DNA from: Anaerobacillus sp. CMMVII
GTDB lineage: Bacteria; Bacillota; Bacilli; Bacillales; Anaerobacillaceae
NCBI RefSeq assembly: GCF_025377685.1
Contig: NZ_JACEHK010000016.1
Span: 124,001-188,000 of the forward strand
Direction of reading: 5' to 3'
Length of the DNA: 64,000 nt
The position numbers were made by a program, and so were the translations under genes. This document shows, piece after piece, positions 29,619 to 38,943 of this stretch (positions are counted from its first letter, which is position 1; each line of letters starts with the position of its first letter). Below the pieces are notes generated by a model. That model was not told where the DNA came from and ran no database searches. It saw nothing but the letters and a program-made list of their open reading frames with translations.

Positions 29619-30839
29619 ATGAAGATCATTGTTCAAAAATTTGGTGGAACTTCACTAAAGGATGAAGAATCAAGATCACAGGCAGCTGAACATGTTTTAG
29701 CTGCAGTAAAAGAAGGTTATAAAGTTGTGGTGGTTGTTTCCGCTATTGGTAGAAAAGGAGATCCGTATGCAACGGATACACTTCTTAATTTAGTGGGAGG
29801 AACAGCAAACAACCATGTCGCAAAGCGTGAACTTGATTTATTAATGTCTTGCGGAGAGTTAATCTCTTCGGTAGTTTTTTGCAATTTACTTGGTTCTCTA
29901 AATATTAAGTCCATGGCGATGACTGGAGCTCAAGCGGGTTTCAGAACAAATGAAGATTTTTCAAATTCAAAAATTGTTGAAATGAAGTGCGATTATTTAG
30001 TAGAGAATTTAAAAAATCATGATGCGATCGTGGTGACTGGCTTTCAAGGTGTAACAGAAAATGGTGAATTGACAACGTTGGGAAGAGGTGGTAGTGATAC
30101 TTCGGCGACTGCTTTAGGTGCAGCTCTTCAGGCAGAGTGGGTTGATATTTTTACAGATGTTGAAGGACTGATGACAGCAGATCCGCGAATTGTTACAGAC
30201 GCAAAGTCCATCTCAACACTCACTTATAATGAGGTTTGTAACATGGCCTATCAAGGTGCTAAGGTTATTCACCCTCGCGCAGTAGAGATTGCGATGAATG
30301 CAAAAGTACCACTTAAAATTCGCTCGACCTTCTCTAAGTTAGAAGGAACACTTGTAACAGCTAATCCTGGAAAAAAAGCGGGCATGGATGTTGAAGAAAG
30401 ATTAGTTACAGGTATTGCTTATGTATCAAATGTTACGCAAATAAAGGTTTTGGCCAAAGAGGGGGAGTACAATCTCCAAGCCCAAGTTTTTAAAGCGATG
30501 GCCAAAGAAGGCATTAGTGTTGATTTTATTAATATCAATCTGATGGGAGTTGTCTACACAATCGCTGATGAAAATACAAATAGAGCAATTGAACTATTAC
30601 AGGAAATGGGCTATGACCCGATTGTAACAAGAAATTGCGCAAAAGTATCAGCGATTGGTGCAGGGATGACGGGTGTTCCTGGGGTAACAGCCAAAATAGT
30701 TGGAAGTTTAGCTGAAGAGAATATTGGAATTTTACAATCGGCTGATTCACATACAACAATTTGGGTATTAGTAAAAGAAGAAGACAAAGTAAAAGCTGTT
30801 AATGCTTTACACAAAATTTTTAAATTGGACCAAATTTAA
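29619..30839 (+). CDS. dapG: Aspartate kinase (DapG type)
   Basis: First step of the aspartate family pathway. The 406-aa product starts MKIIVQKFGGTSLKDEESR with the kinase KFGGTS motif, continues with VVVSAIGRKGDPYATD and TLGRGGSDTSATALGAAL, and ends with two ACT-type regulatory domains (GIAYVSNVTQIKVLAKEG... and ...CAKVSAIGAGMTGVPGVTA). ATG 29619 is chosen because AAAGAGGTGTGG lies just upstream. In Bacillus the enzyme at this locus is the diaminopimelate-sensitive isozyme, which I infer from position. Confidence 0.95.
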   Translation: MKIIVQKFGGTSLKDEESRSQAAEHVLAAVKEGYKVVVVVSAIGRKGDPYATDTLLNLVGGTANNHVAKRELDLLMSCGELISSVVFCNLLGSLNIKSMAMTGAQAGFRTNEDFSNSKIVEMKCDYLVENLKNHDAIVVTGFQGVTENGELTTLGRGGSDTSATALGAALQAEWVDIFTDVEGLMTADPRIVTDAKSISTLTYNEVCNMAYQGAKVIHPRAVEIAMNAKVPLKIRSTFSKLEGTLVTANPGKKAGMDVEERLVTGIAYVSNVTQIKVLAKEGEYNLQAQVFKAMAKEGISVDFININLMGVVYTIADENTNRAIELLQEMGYDPIVTRNCAKVSAIGAGMTGVPGVTAKIVGSLAEENIGILQSADSHTTIWVLVKEEDKVKAVNALHKIFKLDQI

Positions 30840-30929
30840 TCATTACATTTTATTAGTAACTTGCGATTAACAAAAACCAAGCTATTTAAATATACTAATG
30901 GTAAGTGAGTTATTGAAAGGGTGAAAGAC

Positions 30930-31793
30930 GTGAATTTTGGGCAAGTGGTTACCGCGATGGTAACACCTTTTGATCTAAATGGCCAAATTGATTTTGAGAA
31001 AACGACAGAGTTGATTGAACATCTACTAAGAAACGGAACTGATGCATTAGTGGTTGCCGGGACGACTGGTGAGTCACCGACATTATCGACAAACGAAAAG
31101 ATTGCCTTGTTTGAACACACCGTGAAAGTTGTTGCAGGACGTATCCCTGTAATTGCTGGAACTGGAAGTAATAACACCACTGGCTCAATGGAATTAACGA
31201 AGGCAGCAGAAAACGTTGGTGTTGATGGTATAATGCTTGTTGCACCATACTACAATAAGCCTTCAAAAAATGGGATGTATGAACATTTTAAAGCGATTGC
31301 TGAGGTAACTAGCCTACCAGTGATGCTATATAACATTCCTGGACGTTCAACTGTGAATATGAGTGTAGAATTGGTCAAAGAGCTTTCAGAAATCAAAAAT
31401 ATTGTTGCTATGAAAGAAGCGAGTGGTAACCTTGACCAAATAACAGCAATCATTTCAGAGACTGCGGATGATTTTTACGTTTATAGTGGCGATGATGGCT
31501 TAACGTTACCAGTCCTTTCCGTTGGCGGTCAAGGCGTTGTTTCAGTAGCAGCTCATATCGTAGGGAACGAAATGAAACAAATGGTCTCGGCTTTTCATGC
31601 AGGAAAAAATCAAGAAGCAGCAAAGCTGCATCAAAAGCTATTACCAACGATCAAGGCTTTGTTTACAGCACCAAATCCAAGCCCTGTCAAAGCAGCATTA
31701 CAACTACAAGGTCTCGACGTAGGTGGAGTGCGCTTACCGTTGTTACCTCTAACGGATACAGAGAAACAACAATTGGCTGATGTATTAAAATAA
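30930..31793 (+). CDS. dapA: 4-hydroxy-tetrahydrodipicolinate synthase
   Basis: Condenses aspartate semialdehyde with pyruvate; its product feeds lysine, diaminopimelate and, through DpaAB, dipicolinate. The 287-aa product begins MNFGQVVTAMVTPFDLNGQIDF and has VAGTTGESPTLS, YNIPGRSTVNMS and the Schiff-base lysine in IVAMKEASGNLDQI (about residue 163). GTG 30930 is preferred to the in-frame GTG 30921 because GAAAGGG then lies 7-8 bases upstream and the protein start matches the family. Confidence 0.95.
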   Translation: MNFGQVVTAMVTPFDLNGQIDFEKTTELIEHLLRNGTDALVVAGTTGESPTLSTNEKIALFEHTVKVVAGRIPVIAGTGSNNTTGSMELTKAAENVGVDGIMLVAPYYNKPSKNGMYEHFKAIAEVTSLPVMLYNIPGRSTVNMSVELVKELSEIKNIVAMKEASGNLDQITAIISETADDFYVYSGDDGLTLPVLSVGGQGVVSVAAHIVGNEMKQMVSAFHAGKNQEAAKLHQKLLPTIKALFTAPNPSPVKAALQLQGLDVGGVRLPLLPLTDTEKQQLADVLK

Positions 31794-31904
31794 GCTAATG
31801 CCAACCACAAAGAAAGTTCACTTTCACCATTAAGCATGTATTTTATCTTAGGCTACCCGAACTTGATAAGAGAAAGTGAGCTTTCGAAGCGTATCAATTT
31901 ACAG

Positions 31905-31941
31905 AAAACACCTTAGTCTAATAATGACTAAGGTGTTTTAT
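31905..31941 (+). terminator. Terminator-like hairpin after dapA
   Basis: A perfect 14-bp stem (31905-31918 with 31926-31939), ending in TTTTATT. It lies about 110 bases after the dapA stop. Confidence 0.75.
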
Positions 31942-31960
31942 TATTGCTATTATTGTTTTT

Positions 31961-31991
31961 AGTCGTAGCCAAGCGAAGCTTGGCTACGACT
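31961..31991. repeat. Perfect 14-bp hairpin with 3-base loop
   Basis: AGTCGTAGCCAAGC (31961-31974), loop GAA, then its exact reverse complement to 31991, followed by TCTACACTCTACACTATG. It has no T run, so it is unlikely to be a second terminator. The trailing CTACACT repeats resemble the heptad tracts of the elements at 23484-23582 and 56958-57052. Confidence 0.65.
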
Positions 31992-32045
31992 CTACACTCT
32001 ACACTATGTCAACAAATTAATTTTTCCAATTTTAGAGAAATGTTC

Positions 32046-32075
32046 TTGTCCTTCATTTAAGAAATAAGTTATACT
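32046..32075 (+). promoter_or_regulatory. Sigma-A promoter candidate for rnjB
   Basis: TTGTCC (32046-32051), 18 bases, TATACT (32070-32075), about 80 bases before the rnjB start. Confidence 0.5.
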
Positions 32076-32156
32076 ACAAACAAGTGATTAGTTCGGGTCT
32101 AATGGTAAATATAACAGTGAAACGGATGAAACTGAAATTTTATATGGGAGGAACAA

Positions 32157-33827
32157 ATGACATTTATGAAACAAATTTCAGAGAAAATACGTGTTTTTGC
32201 CCTGGGCGGCGTTGGGGAAATAGGGAAGAACATGTATGTAATAGAGGTAGACAGTGACCTTATTGTTATTGATTCAGGCTTAATGTTTCCTGACGATGAC
32301 ATGCTTGGGGTTGATATTGTGATACCTGATATTTCGTATTTAGAGGAAAATCGTGAGCGAGTAAAGGGAATTATTCTAACACACGGTCATGAAGATCATA
32401 TCGGGGCACTTCCGTATGTAATTAGAAAGCTCAATGTTCCGATTTATGGAACGAAGTTGACGCTTGGTATTGTGAGAGCAAAGTTAACAGAAAGTGCCAT
32501 CGAAGGTGTCGATTTAAGACTAATTGATTGTAAATCACAAATTACCGTTGGTACGACAACAGTGAATTTCTTTAGGACTAATCACAGCATTCCAGATTCT
32601 GTTGGCGTATGTATTGAAACCTCACAGGGTTCAATTGTTCATACTGGTGATTTTAAATTTGATCAAAATCCAGTAGATGGTATTTTTTCTGATATAGGAA
32701 AAATGGCTTCAATTGGTGAGAAAGGTGTTTTATGTTTATTATCCGATAGCACCAATGCCGAGCGACCTGGAGTTTCGATGTCGGAAAGTGTTGTTGGTCA
32801 AGGAATAAAGGAAGCATTCTATGAGGCAAAAGGTAGAATAATCGTGGCTACATTTGCATCAAATATTCACCGTATTCAACAAGTGATTAATGCAGCTACT
32901 GAAGTGAATCGTAAAGTAACCGTTTCCGGACGTAGCATGGTCAAGATTGTATCAATTGCGATCGAATTAGGCTATTTACATGTTGAAGATGGAATGTTAA
33001 TTAGAGTAGAAGACATTGATAAATATAGTGATAATGAAATTACAATTTTAACGACTGGTAGTCAAGGTGAACCAATGTCAGCCCTTTCAAGGATGGCAAA
33101 AGGAGCACATAGGCAAATTACAATTAAATCGACAGATACAATTATTATCTCAGCTACACCAATCCCTGGTAATGAGAAGTCAGTGACAAAAATTGTTGAC
33201 TTACTTTACCGAACTGGTGCAGATGTGATATTCGGACAAAAGAATGTTCACACGACAGGGCATGGTTGTCAAGAAGAATTGAAGTTGATGCTAAACCTAA
33301 TGAAACCAAAATATTTCATCCCTATTCATGGAGAATTTCGGATGCAGCATGTCCATAGTAAAATTGCTTTAACTTGCGGAGTAAAGGAAGATCACCTGTT
33401 TATGATTGATAAGGGTGACGTTATCGAATTCACGAATGGTGAAGGTAAACAAAGTGGCAAGGTTCATTCAGGCAATATTCTGATTGATGGAATTGGCGTT
33501 GGAGATGTTGGGAATATTGTGCTTCGAGATCGTCGTCTTTTATCCAAAGATGGAATTTTAGTTGTCGTCGTAACATTAAACAAATCCAACAATGCGATTG
33601 TTTCAGGTCCTGATATTATCTCAAGAGGATTTGTTTATGTTAGAGAGAGCGAACAGTTATTAGAGGAAGCTGGTGTTCTAGTCAAAGAAACACTGACAAA
33701 ATGTATGGTAGAAAATGTTATTGAATGGTCTTCGCTAAAAAGTAGTATCCGAGATGTCTTAAGTCGATACCTTTTTGAGAAAACTCGTCGTAGACCAATG
33801 ATCTTGCCGATAATAATGGAAGTGTGA
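32157..33827 (+). CDS. rnjB: Ribonuclease J (RNase J2 position)
   Basis: Metallo-beta-lactamase/beta-CASP ribonuclease acting in mRNA decay and rRNA processing. The 556-aa product reads FALGGVGEIGKNMYVIE, then the zinc motif ILTHGHEDHIGALPY (HxHxDH, about residue 77), SIPDSVGVCIET, HTGDFKFDQNP, and the beta-CASP region with GSQGEPMSALSRMA and HTTGHGCQEELKLMLNL. Position between dapA and tepA is that of rnjB in B. subtilis. Unlike the B. subtilis J2 as I recall it, the zinc motif here is complete. ATG 32157 follows TGGGAGGAA. The alternative is an RNase J1-like paralogue placed at this locus. Confidence 0.9.
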   Translation: MTFMKQISEKIRVFALGGVGEIGKNMYVIEVDSDLIVIDSGLMFPDDDMLGVDIVIPDISYLEENRERVKGIILTHGHEDHIGALPYVIRKLNVPIYGTKLTLGIVRAKLTESAIEGVDLRLIDCKSQITVGTTTVNFFRTNHSIPDSVGVCIETSQGSIVHTGDFKFDQNPVDGIFSDIGKMASIGEKGVLCLLSDSTNAERPGVSMSESVVGQGIKEAFYEAKGRIIVATFASNIHRIQQVINAATEVNRKVTVSGRSMVKIVSIAIELGYLHVEDGMLIRVEDIDKYSDNEITILTTGSQGEPMSALSRMAKGAHRQITIKSTDTIIISATPIPGNEKSVTKIVDLLYRTGADVIFGQKNVHTTGHGCQEELKLMLNLMKPKYFIPIHGEFRMQHVHSKIALTCGVKEDHLFMIDKGDVIEFTNGEGKQSGKVHSGNILIDGIGVGDVGNIVLRDRRLLSKDGILVVVVTLNKSNNAIVSGPDIISRGFVYVRESEQLLEEAGVLVKETLTKCMVENVIEWSSLKSSIRDVLSRYLFEKTRRRPMILPIIMEV

Positions 33828-33850
33828 TGGACAAGCGAATAAAGGTAATG

Positions 33851-33882
33851 GAAAACACGCTTATATTAATAAGCGTGTTTTC
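33851..33882 (+). terminator. Terminator-like hairpin after rnjB
   Basis: GAAAACACGCTTA (33851-33863) pairs perfectly with TAAGCGTGTTTTC (33870-33882). The arm itself supplies the T run. Confidence 0.75.
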
Positions 33883-34074
33883 AGTTATGTGACCACGCTT
33901 CCAAATAAATGTAAAATCTAGTAGCGTAGAAGTATGTATTCTTCAGTCTCAGGGCTAAACTCACCGATCCATCAACCAAAAATGGTGTTCTACAAATAAA
34001 GGCCAAAGATAAATTCATAATTACTATGAACTCTCCTCATACTACTAATAGCTTACATTAAGAGGAGGATATTT

Positions 34075-34806
34075 ATGGATTTACAAAAATCAGAGACACA
34101 CCCTGAAGAACAAAAAGAGAAACAAGCAAGCATTGTTGAAAAAATACAACAATTAGGTCAAACGAATGTACCACAAATGGAACAATCGAATATACATGTA
34201 TTTACAATCATTGGACAAATTGAAGGGCATATGCAATTGCCACCACAAAATAAAACGACAAAGTATGAACATATTATTCCGCAATTAGTGGCGGCAGAAC
34301 AAAACCAAAAGCTTGAAGGAATGCTTGTTATTTTAAATACAGTAGGAGGAGATGTCGAAGCAGGTCTAGCGATCGCCGAGATGATTGCCTCAATGTCAAA
34401 GCCGACCGTAACCTTAGTATTAGGTGGTGGGCATTCCATCGGTGTACCAATAGCTGTTGCCGCCGATTATAGTTACATAGCGGAAACAGCAACAATGACG
34501 ATCCATCCTGTTCGTTTAACTGGCTTAGTAATTGGTGTACCACAGACATTTGAATATTTAGATAAGATGCAAGAAAGAGTAATTAAATTTGTAACAAAAC
34601 ATTCAGCTATTACGGAAGAAAAATTCAAAGAACTAATGTTTTCAAAAGGGAATTTAACAAGAGATATTGGTACAAACGTGGTTGGCCCTGATGCTGTTGA
34701 ATATGGCATGATCAATGAAGTTGGTGGAATTGGTAAAGCAATTAGTAAACTAAATGAATTGATTGAAGAGCGAAGATCTACTAAAGGTGGGAATCTAGTG
34801 CAATGA
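34075..34806 (+). CDS. tepA: ClpP-like translocation-enhancing peptidase TepA
   Basis: A 243-aa ClpP-fold serine protease. A hydrophilic N-terminus is followed by the core [25 protein letters not shown], the likely nucleophile serine in [18 protein letters not shown] (about residue 122), and [15 protein letters not shown] with the candidate catalytic histidine. ATG 34075 follows AAGAGGAGGATA. It overlaps ylzJ by 4 bases (ATGA). In B. subtilis TepA is linked to protein secretion and spore germination, but its substrate is unclear. Confidence 0.93.
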   Translation: MDLQKSETHPEEQKEKQASIVEKIQQLGQTNVPQMEQSNIHVFTIIGQIEGHMQLPPQNKTTKYEHIIPQLVAAEQNQKLEGMLVILNTVGGDVEAGLAIAEMIASMSKPTVTLVLGGGHSIGVPIAVAADYSYIAETATMTIHPVRLTGLVIGVPQTFEYLDKMQERVIKFVTKHSAITEEKFKELMFSKGNLTRDIGTNVVGPDAVEYGMINEVGGIGKAISKLNELIEERRSTKGGNLVQ

Positions 34807-35012
34807 TCCTATATACGACTGTCCCAGAGGAGTTAATCTTTCCACACGAAAATAGCACTACAAATCAAATTGTTGTTGATATTAAGGAAGGACAGTTAAT
34901 TTTAGAACAAGTTTCTAATCAACAATTAAAAGTAGTGCGCTTAATTAGTTCTGATCCGAACGCTTATTTAAATGAAAATTACTCACCAGGAAGAATGATC
35001 TCTTTATTTTAA
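34803..35012 (+). CDS. ylzJ: YlzJ-like small protein
   Basis: A 69-aa protein, [19 protein letters not shown] and later [10 protein letters not shown], matching the YlzJ-like family that sits between tepA and spoIIIE in Bacillus. ATG 34803 overlaps the tepA stop, so it is probably translated by coupling. No known function; no membrane segment or obvious motif is visible. Confidence 0.85.
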   Translation: MILYTTVPEELIFPHENSTTNQIVVDIKEGQLILEQVSNQQLKVVRLISSDPNAYLNENYSPGRMISLF

Positions 35013-35017
35013 TTCTG

Positions 35018-35198
35018 CTGTTTTCTCAAGGCTTGTTGCTTTTAGGTCGTCTTTTGAGAATAAATAAGCTTTTTGGGACAAATTTATTTGTCCCAATTGC
35101 TTTATTTATTTCAAAAGCTTCACGCAAAGCTTGAAGAACCTAGCATTCGCTTGGTTGCGACCTAAAAGCAAATAGCAACAATCTTTTAGAAAAGAGCC
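35018..35198. repeat. MITE-like non-coding element, copy B
   Basis: Same design as the element at 3905-4088. Left end GCTGTTTTCTCAAGGCTTG then TTGCTTTTAGGTCGTC; right end, in reverse complement, GAGGCTCTTTTCTAAAAGATT then GTTGCTATTTGCTTTTAGG. The internal stem at 35051-35069 / 35099-35117 has mismatches. It encloses the same palindrome (35073-35096), identical in sequence to 3964-3987. The CTTCACGC hairpin is also kept. Two copies 31 kb apart, both between genes, support a dispersed repeat. Confidence 0.8.
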
Positions 35199-35312
35199 TC
35201 TAATTTTAAACGATTTATAAGTTTTTCAATAGGTTTGTTTTTTCTAGTTTTTGCAGTTGCTATTATGGTATAATAAGCATACTCAAAGAAGGACTAGTAA
35301 ATTACAAACATA

Positions 35313-35345
35313 GAAGCAGCCGTTCCTTCTACGGCTGCTTCTTCA
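35313..35345 (+). terminator. GC-rich hairpin, terminator-like, upstream of spoIIIE
   Basis: A perfect 10-bp stem, GAAGCAGCCG (35313-35322) with CGGCTGCTTC (35332-35341), followed by TTCATTCTT. It lies in a gap without a gene directly before it: ylzJ ended 300 bases earlier. A TATGGTATAATAAG stretch at about 35264-35277 lies just upstream, so a short promoter-terminator unit (small RNA or leader) is possible. Confidence 0.55.
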
Positions 35346-35394
35346 TTCTTGATTAATTTTATAAGAGTTATTTAGTATTTTTTATACAGGATCC

Positions 35395-35540
35395 AGGTTT
35401 TGGGCGTCTTTTTGAAGAAGTGAGCAATAATAGACATATTCATTCAATTCAAAAGCTTCACTCAGCACAACTGAAAAAGCTAATCGTATTTATTTTTTTG
35501 TCCGTACATAAAGCAACAATTTTTATGAAATTTATACTTA
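35395..35540. repeat. Degraded relative of the MITE-like element
   Basis: GGGCGTCTTTTTGAAGAA near 35402-35419, TTCAAAAGCTTCACTCAGC near 35448-35466, and AAAGCAACAATTTTTATGAA near 35510-35529 follow the same order as the right half and end of the elements at 3905-4088 and 35018-35198. The sequence between is eroded. Confidence 0.45.
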
Positions 35541-35565
35541 ATCTAAGCGTAGTAGAGGTGAAATA

Positions 35566-37898
35566 ATGGCTACAAGAAAAAAACAAAAAAAGTAGAATGG
35601 AAAAAACAACTTAGCTTTGAACTGATCGGTCTCTTTCTAATTGTGCTAGCCTCGGTCGCCTTTGCAAGACTAGGTAGCGTTGGACAAGGTCTAACGCATC
35701 TATTTCGCTTCTTTCTAGGTGAATGGCATGTTGCATTGACCATTGGATTGTTTTTTGTTTCTCTTTATTTGATGATAAAAAGGCAAATTCCTGATTTTTT
35801 TTCGAGGAGACTTATTGGGGTTTATTTACTCGTATTTGCAATCGTTTTATTGAGTCATATTCGATTGTTTGATTTATTTTCAAAACAAGGAGAGTTTATT
35901 GACGGTTCAGTCATTCGAAATACGTGGGAGTTGTACTGGCTTCAACTTCAGGGAGATACAGCGATTAATGATCTAGGAGGCGGGATGATTGGTGCAGTTG
36001 GCTTTGCCATTACTCACTTTCTATTTGCTTCTAGTGGTACTGTTGTTTTTTCTTTATTTGTAATTATTACATCAATGATATTAATAACAGGCAAGTCTTT
36101 TACAGATCTAATCTTAAGTTTTATTACTCAAATTGGAAATCTCTTTAGCAACCTATATAATAGCTTGATTCAATACTTTGTTAGCGTAAAAGAACAATTT
36201 GGAACTAAATGGGAACAGAAAAAGCAAGATCGCAAACAAAAGGGTTCTGTTGTCATAGTAGGTGGTGAAACTGGTGTTGACCCAACTCAAAATGAGGCCA
36301 AGAACCACCCGGAACCAATTATTTATGACTTTACAAGTAAGGCATATGAAAAAGAGAATGATCAACCCAGCACGGCTAATCAACCTCCAAAGCAAGAAGT
36401 TATTAGTGAAGAAACTATTGAAATTAATATTGAGCCAGCTGGAATTGTTGCAGTTGAAGCGAATGAAAACTACCTAGTACCAACGCTAGATCTATTAACT
36501 AATCCAAAGAAGAACAATCAATTTCAAGAACGACAACATATCTCTGCAAATGCCAAAAAGTTAGAACAAACTCTAGAAAGCTTTGGCGTAAAAGCGAAAG
36601 TTTCAAAGGTTCATTTAGGCCCTGCGGTAACGAAATATGAAGTATATCCAAATGTTGGAGTTAAGGTCAGTAAAATTGTCAATTTAGCTGATGATTTAGC
36701 ATTAGCATTAGCTGCCAAAGATATTCGCATCGAGGCGCCTATCCCTGGTAAATCTGCGATTGGTATCGAGGTTCCAAACCAAGAAGTAGCGATTGTTATG
36801 TTAAAAGAGGTATTAGAAGCAACTAATTCCTTTCCTGATGCTTCAAAGCTGTTAATTGGACTTGGAAGAGACATATCCGGAGATCCTATCTTAGCTGAAT
36901 TAAACAAAATGCCCCATTTACTTGTCGCAGGGGCAACTGGTAGTGGAAAAAGTGTGTGTATCAACGGAATTATTGTTAGTATCTTAATGAGAGCTAAACC
37001 TCATGAAGTTAAATTGATGATGATCGACCCGAAAATGGTTGAACTTAATGTTTACAATGGCATCCCTCATTTGCTGGCTCCGGTGGTGACTGAACCGAAG
37101 AAAGCTTCACAGGCACTGAAAAAAGTTGTTAATGAAATGGAACGACGGTACGAGCTTTTTGCTCATACTGGGACAAGAAATATTGAGGGTTATAATACAT
37201 TAATTAAAAATCAAAATGATAAAAATGAAGCGAAGCAACCAACACTTCCTTATATTGTAGTCATCGTGGACGAGCTTGCAGATTTAATGATGGTAGCCTC
37301 GAGCGATGTTGAGGATAGTATTACAAGACTAGCACAAATGGCGCGTGCAGCAGGAATTCATTTAATTATTGCTACACAAAGACCGTCAGTAGATGTAATT
37401 ACCGGTGTTATTAAAGCGAATATACCTTCAAGGATTGCTTTTGGTGTTTCGTCACAAACAGACTCCCGTACAATTCTTGACATGGGTGGAGCGGAGAAAT
37501 TACTTGGTCGAGGAGATATGTTATTCCTGCCAGTAGGTGCTTCGAAACCAGTTCGTGTTCAAGGAGCTTTTCTTTCGGATGATGAAGTAGAGAATGTTGT
37601 CAACTACGTGATTGCACAACAAAAGGCTCAATACCAAGAGGAAATGATGACAAAAGATGAAGAACAGGTCACTGGAGAAGTAGCCGATGAGTTGTACGAA
37701 TCGGCTGTTGATTTAGTCATTGAAATGAATACGGCATCTGTTTCGATGCTCCAACGTAGATTTCGAATCGGCTATACAAGAGCTGCTCGTTTAATTGATG
37801 AAATGGAAGCAAGAGGAATTGTTGGCCCTTATGAAGGGAGCAAACCGAGAGAAGTACTCATTTCTAAGAAAGTTGAAGAAGATGTGTCCAATGGATAA
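35566..37898 (+). CDS. spoIIIE: DNA translocase SpoIIIE/FtsK, one frameshift near the start
   Basis: Membrane-anchored ATPase that pumps the chromosome into the forespore. ATG 35566 follows AGAGGTGAAA. The frame breaks in an A run (35585-35591); one more A gives [21 protein letters not shown] and joins the long frame to TAA 37896-37898 (777 aa). Several N-terminal membrane segments cover about residues 20-180, followed by an acidic linker. The motor has Walker [12 protein letters not shown] and Walker [14 protein letters not shown]. The C-terminal gamma winged helix ends ...[25 protein letters not shown]. Confidence 0.95.
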
Positions 37899-37986
37899 TG
37901 AACATATATTTATGAATAATTGTTACACTAACAATAAGTAAGCCGAGAGAAATATTGACGTGTATGACGTTTTAGGGGGAAAAGTT

Positions 37987-38706
37987 GTGATAAAAGCTGA
38001 TCATCGACCACTATATTTACAAGTGATTGATAAATTAAAACAGGATATTGAAACGGGGATTTATGAAGCTGGTGAGCGACTGCCTTCAGAATTTGAACTT
38101 TCAAAGCAACTAGGAATTAGTCGGGCAACGCTTCGAGAAGCACTTAGAATTCTTGAAGATGAAGGTGTCATAACAAGACGACATGGAGTTGGCACATTTA
38201 TTTGTAGCAAACCATTGTTTTCATCAGGGATTGAGGAGTTATTTAGTGTAACTGAAATGATAAAACGAGGAAATCAAAAGCCAGGGACTATTTTTCTATC
38301 TTCTAATATCAAAGAGGCAACGAGTGAGGATTGGGAAAAGTTTCAGCTAGAAGAATTTGATGATTTAATAGTTGTAGAACGGGTTCGTACTGCAGATGAT
38401 GAACCGGTAGTATACTGTTTGGATAAAATACCAAAACTTTATTTGCCAAACTATACCTCCCATAATGATCAATCTATTTTTGATAGCTTAGAGAAAGAAG
38501 GGGCAGCGATCTCCTATGCTATTACCCAAATCGAACCTATTGGCTATCATGAGAAAGTATCGGATATTTTGCACTGTGATCCAGAAACTTCATTATTAGT
38601 ATTAAAGCAAATGCATTATGATGATCGGGAACGACCAATTCTTTATTCCATAAATTACTTCCGATCTGACAAATTTAAGTTTCATGTACTTCGAAAACGT
38701 GTATAA
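37987..38706 (+). CDS. ymfC: GntR/HutC-family transcriptional regulator YmfC
   Basis: A 239-aa regulator with an N-terminal winged helix ([64 protein letters not shown]) and a C-terminal UTRA ligand domain. GTG 37987 is preferred because TAGGGGGA ends 6 bases upstream; the in-frame GTG 37960 lacks such a site. Ligand and targets are unknown. It lies between spoIIIE and ymfF as in B. subtilis. Confidence 0.92.
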   Translation: MIKADHRPLYLQVIDKLKQDIETGIYEAGERLPSEFELSKQLGISRATLREALRILEDEGVITRRHGVGTFICSKPLFSSGIEELFSVTEMIKRGNQKPGTIFLSSNIKEATSEDWEKFQLEEFDDLIVVERVRTADDEPVVYCLDKIPKLYLPNYTSHNDQSIFDSLEKEGAAISYAITQIEPIGYHEKVSDILHCDPETSLLVLKQMHYDDRERPILYSINYFRSDKFKFHVLRKRV

Positions 38707-38716
38707 ACTATAGTAG

Positions 38717-38746
38717 AGAGATCCAAATTAAATGGGTCTCTTTTTT
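38717..38746 (+). terminator. Intrinsic terminator after ymfC
   Basis: GAGATCC (38718-38724) pairs with GGGTCTC (38734-38740, one G-U), followed by TTTTTT. Confidence 0.75.
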
Positions 38747-38768
38747 GTAAAGTTTTTCTAATATGAGT

Positions 38769-38878
38769 GAATTTCATAATTACCTTAATTAAGCTATATC
38801 AATTGAATATGTACTTGTGAAAGGTTTTACGCACCTACATATCGAACATAATTCGAAAATAATTGAATTATGAAATTC
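38769..38878. repeat. Inverted repeat flanking the ymfC-ymfF gap
   Basis: GAATTTCATAATT (38769-38781) and its exact reverse complement AATTATGAAATTC (38866-38878) bracket about 85 bases. The left arm continues ACCTT, and TGAAGTTCATAATTACCTT recurs at 44551-44569 upstream of yajQ, inside another inverted repeat. A TATAAT lies at 38895-38900, just outside. Confidence 0.5.
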
Positions 38879-38943
38879 ATTAAATGTGTTAGGGTATAAT
38901 AAGAAGTATGATTACACAAAATTGGAAAAAAGGAGTGAACCTA

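Larger units (their letters stand above)
31794..32156. other. Non-coding interval dapA-rnjB
   Basis: It holds three inverted repeats in a row: an imperfect one with AAAGTTCACTTT (about 31811) and AAAGTGAGCTTT (about 31873), the terminator-like hairpin at 31905-31941, and the hairpin at 31961-31991. A sigma-A promoter candidate at 32046-32075 follows. No gene was seen. Confidence 0.6.
35013..35565. other. Non-coding interval ylzJ-spoIIIE
   Basis: About 550 bases without a gene, filled by one full element (35018-35198), a possible promoter-hairpin unit (about 35264-35341) and a degraded element (35395-35540). Confidence 0.6.
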
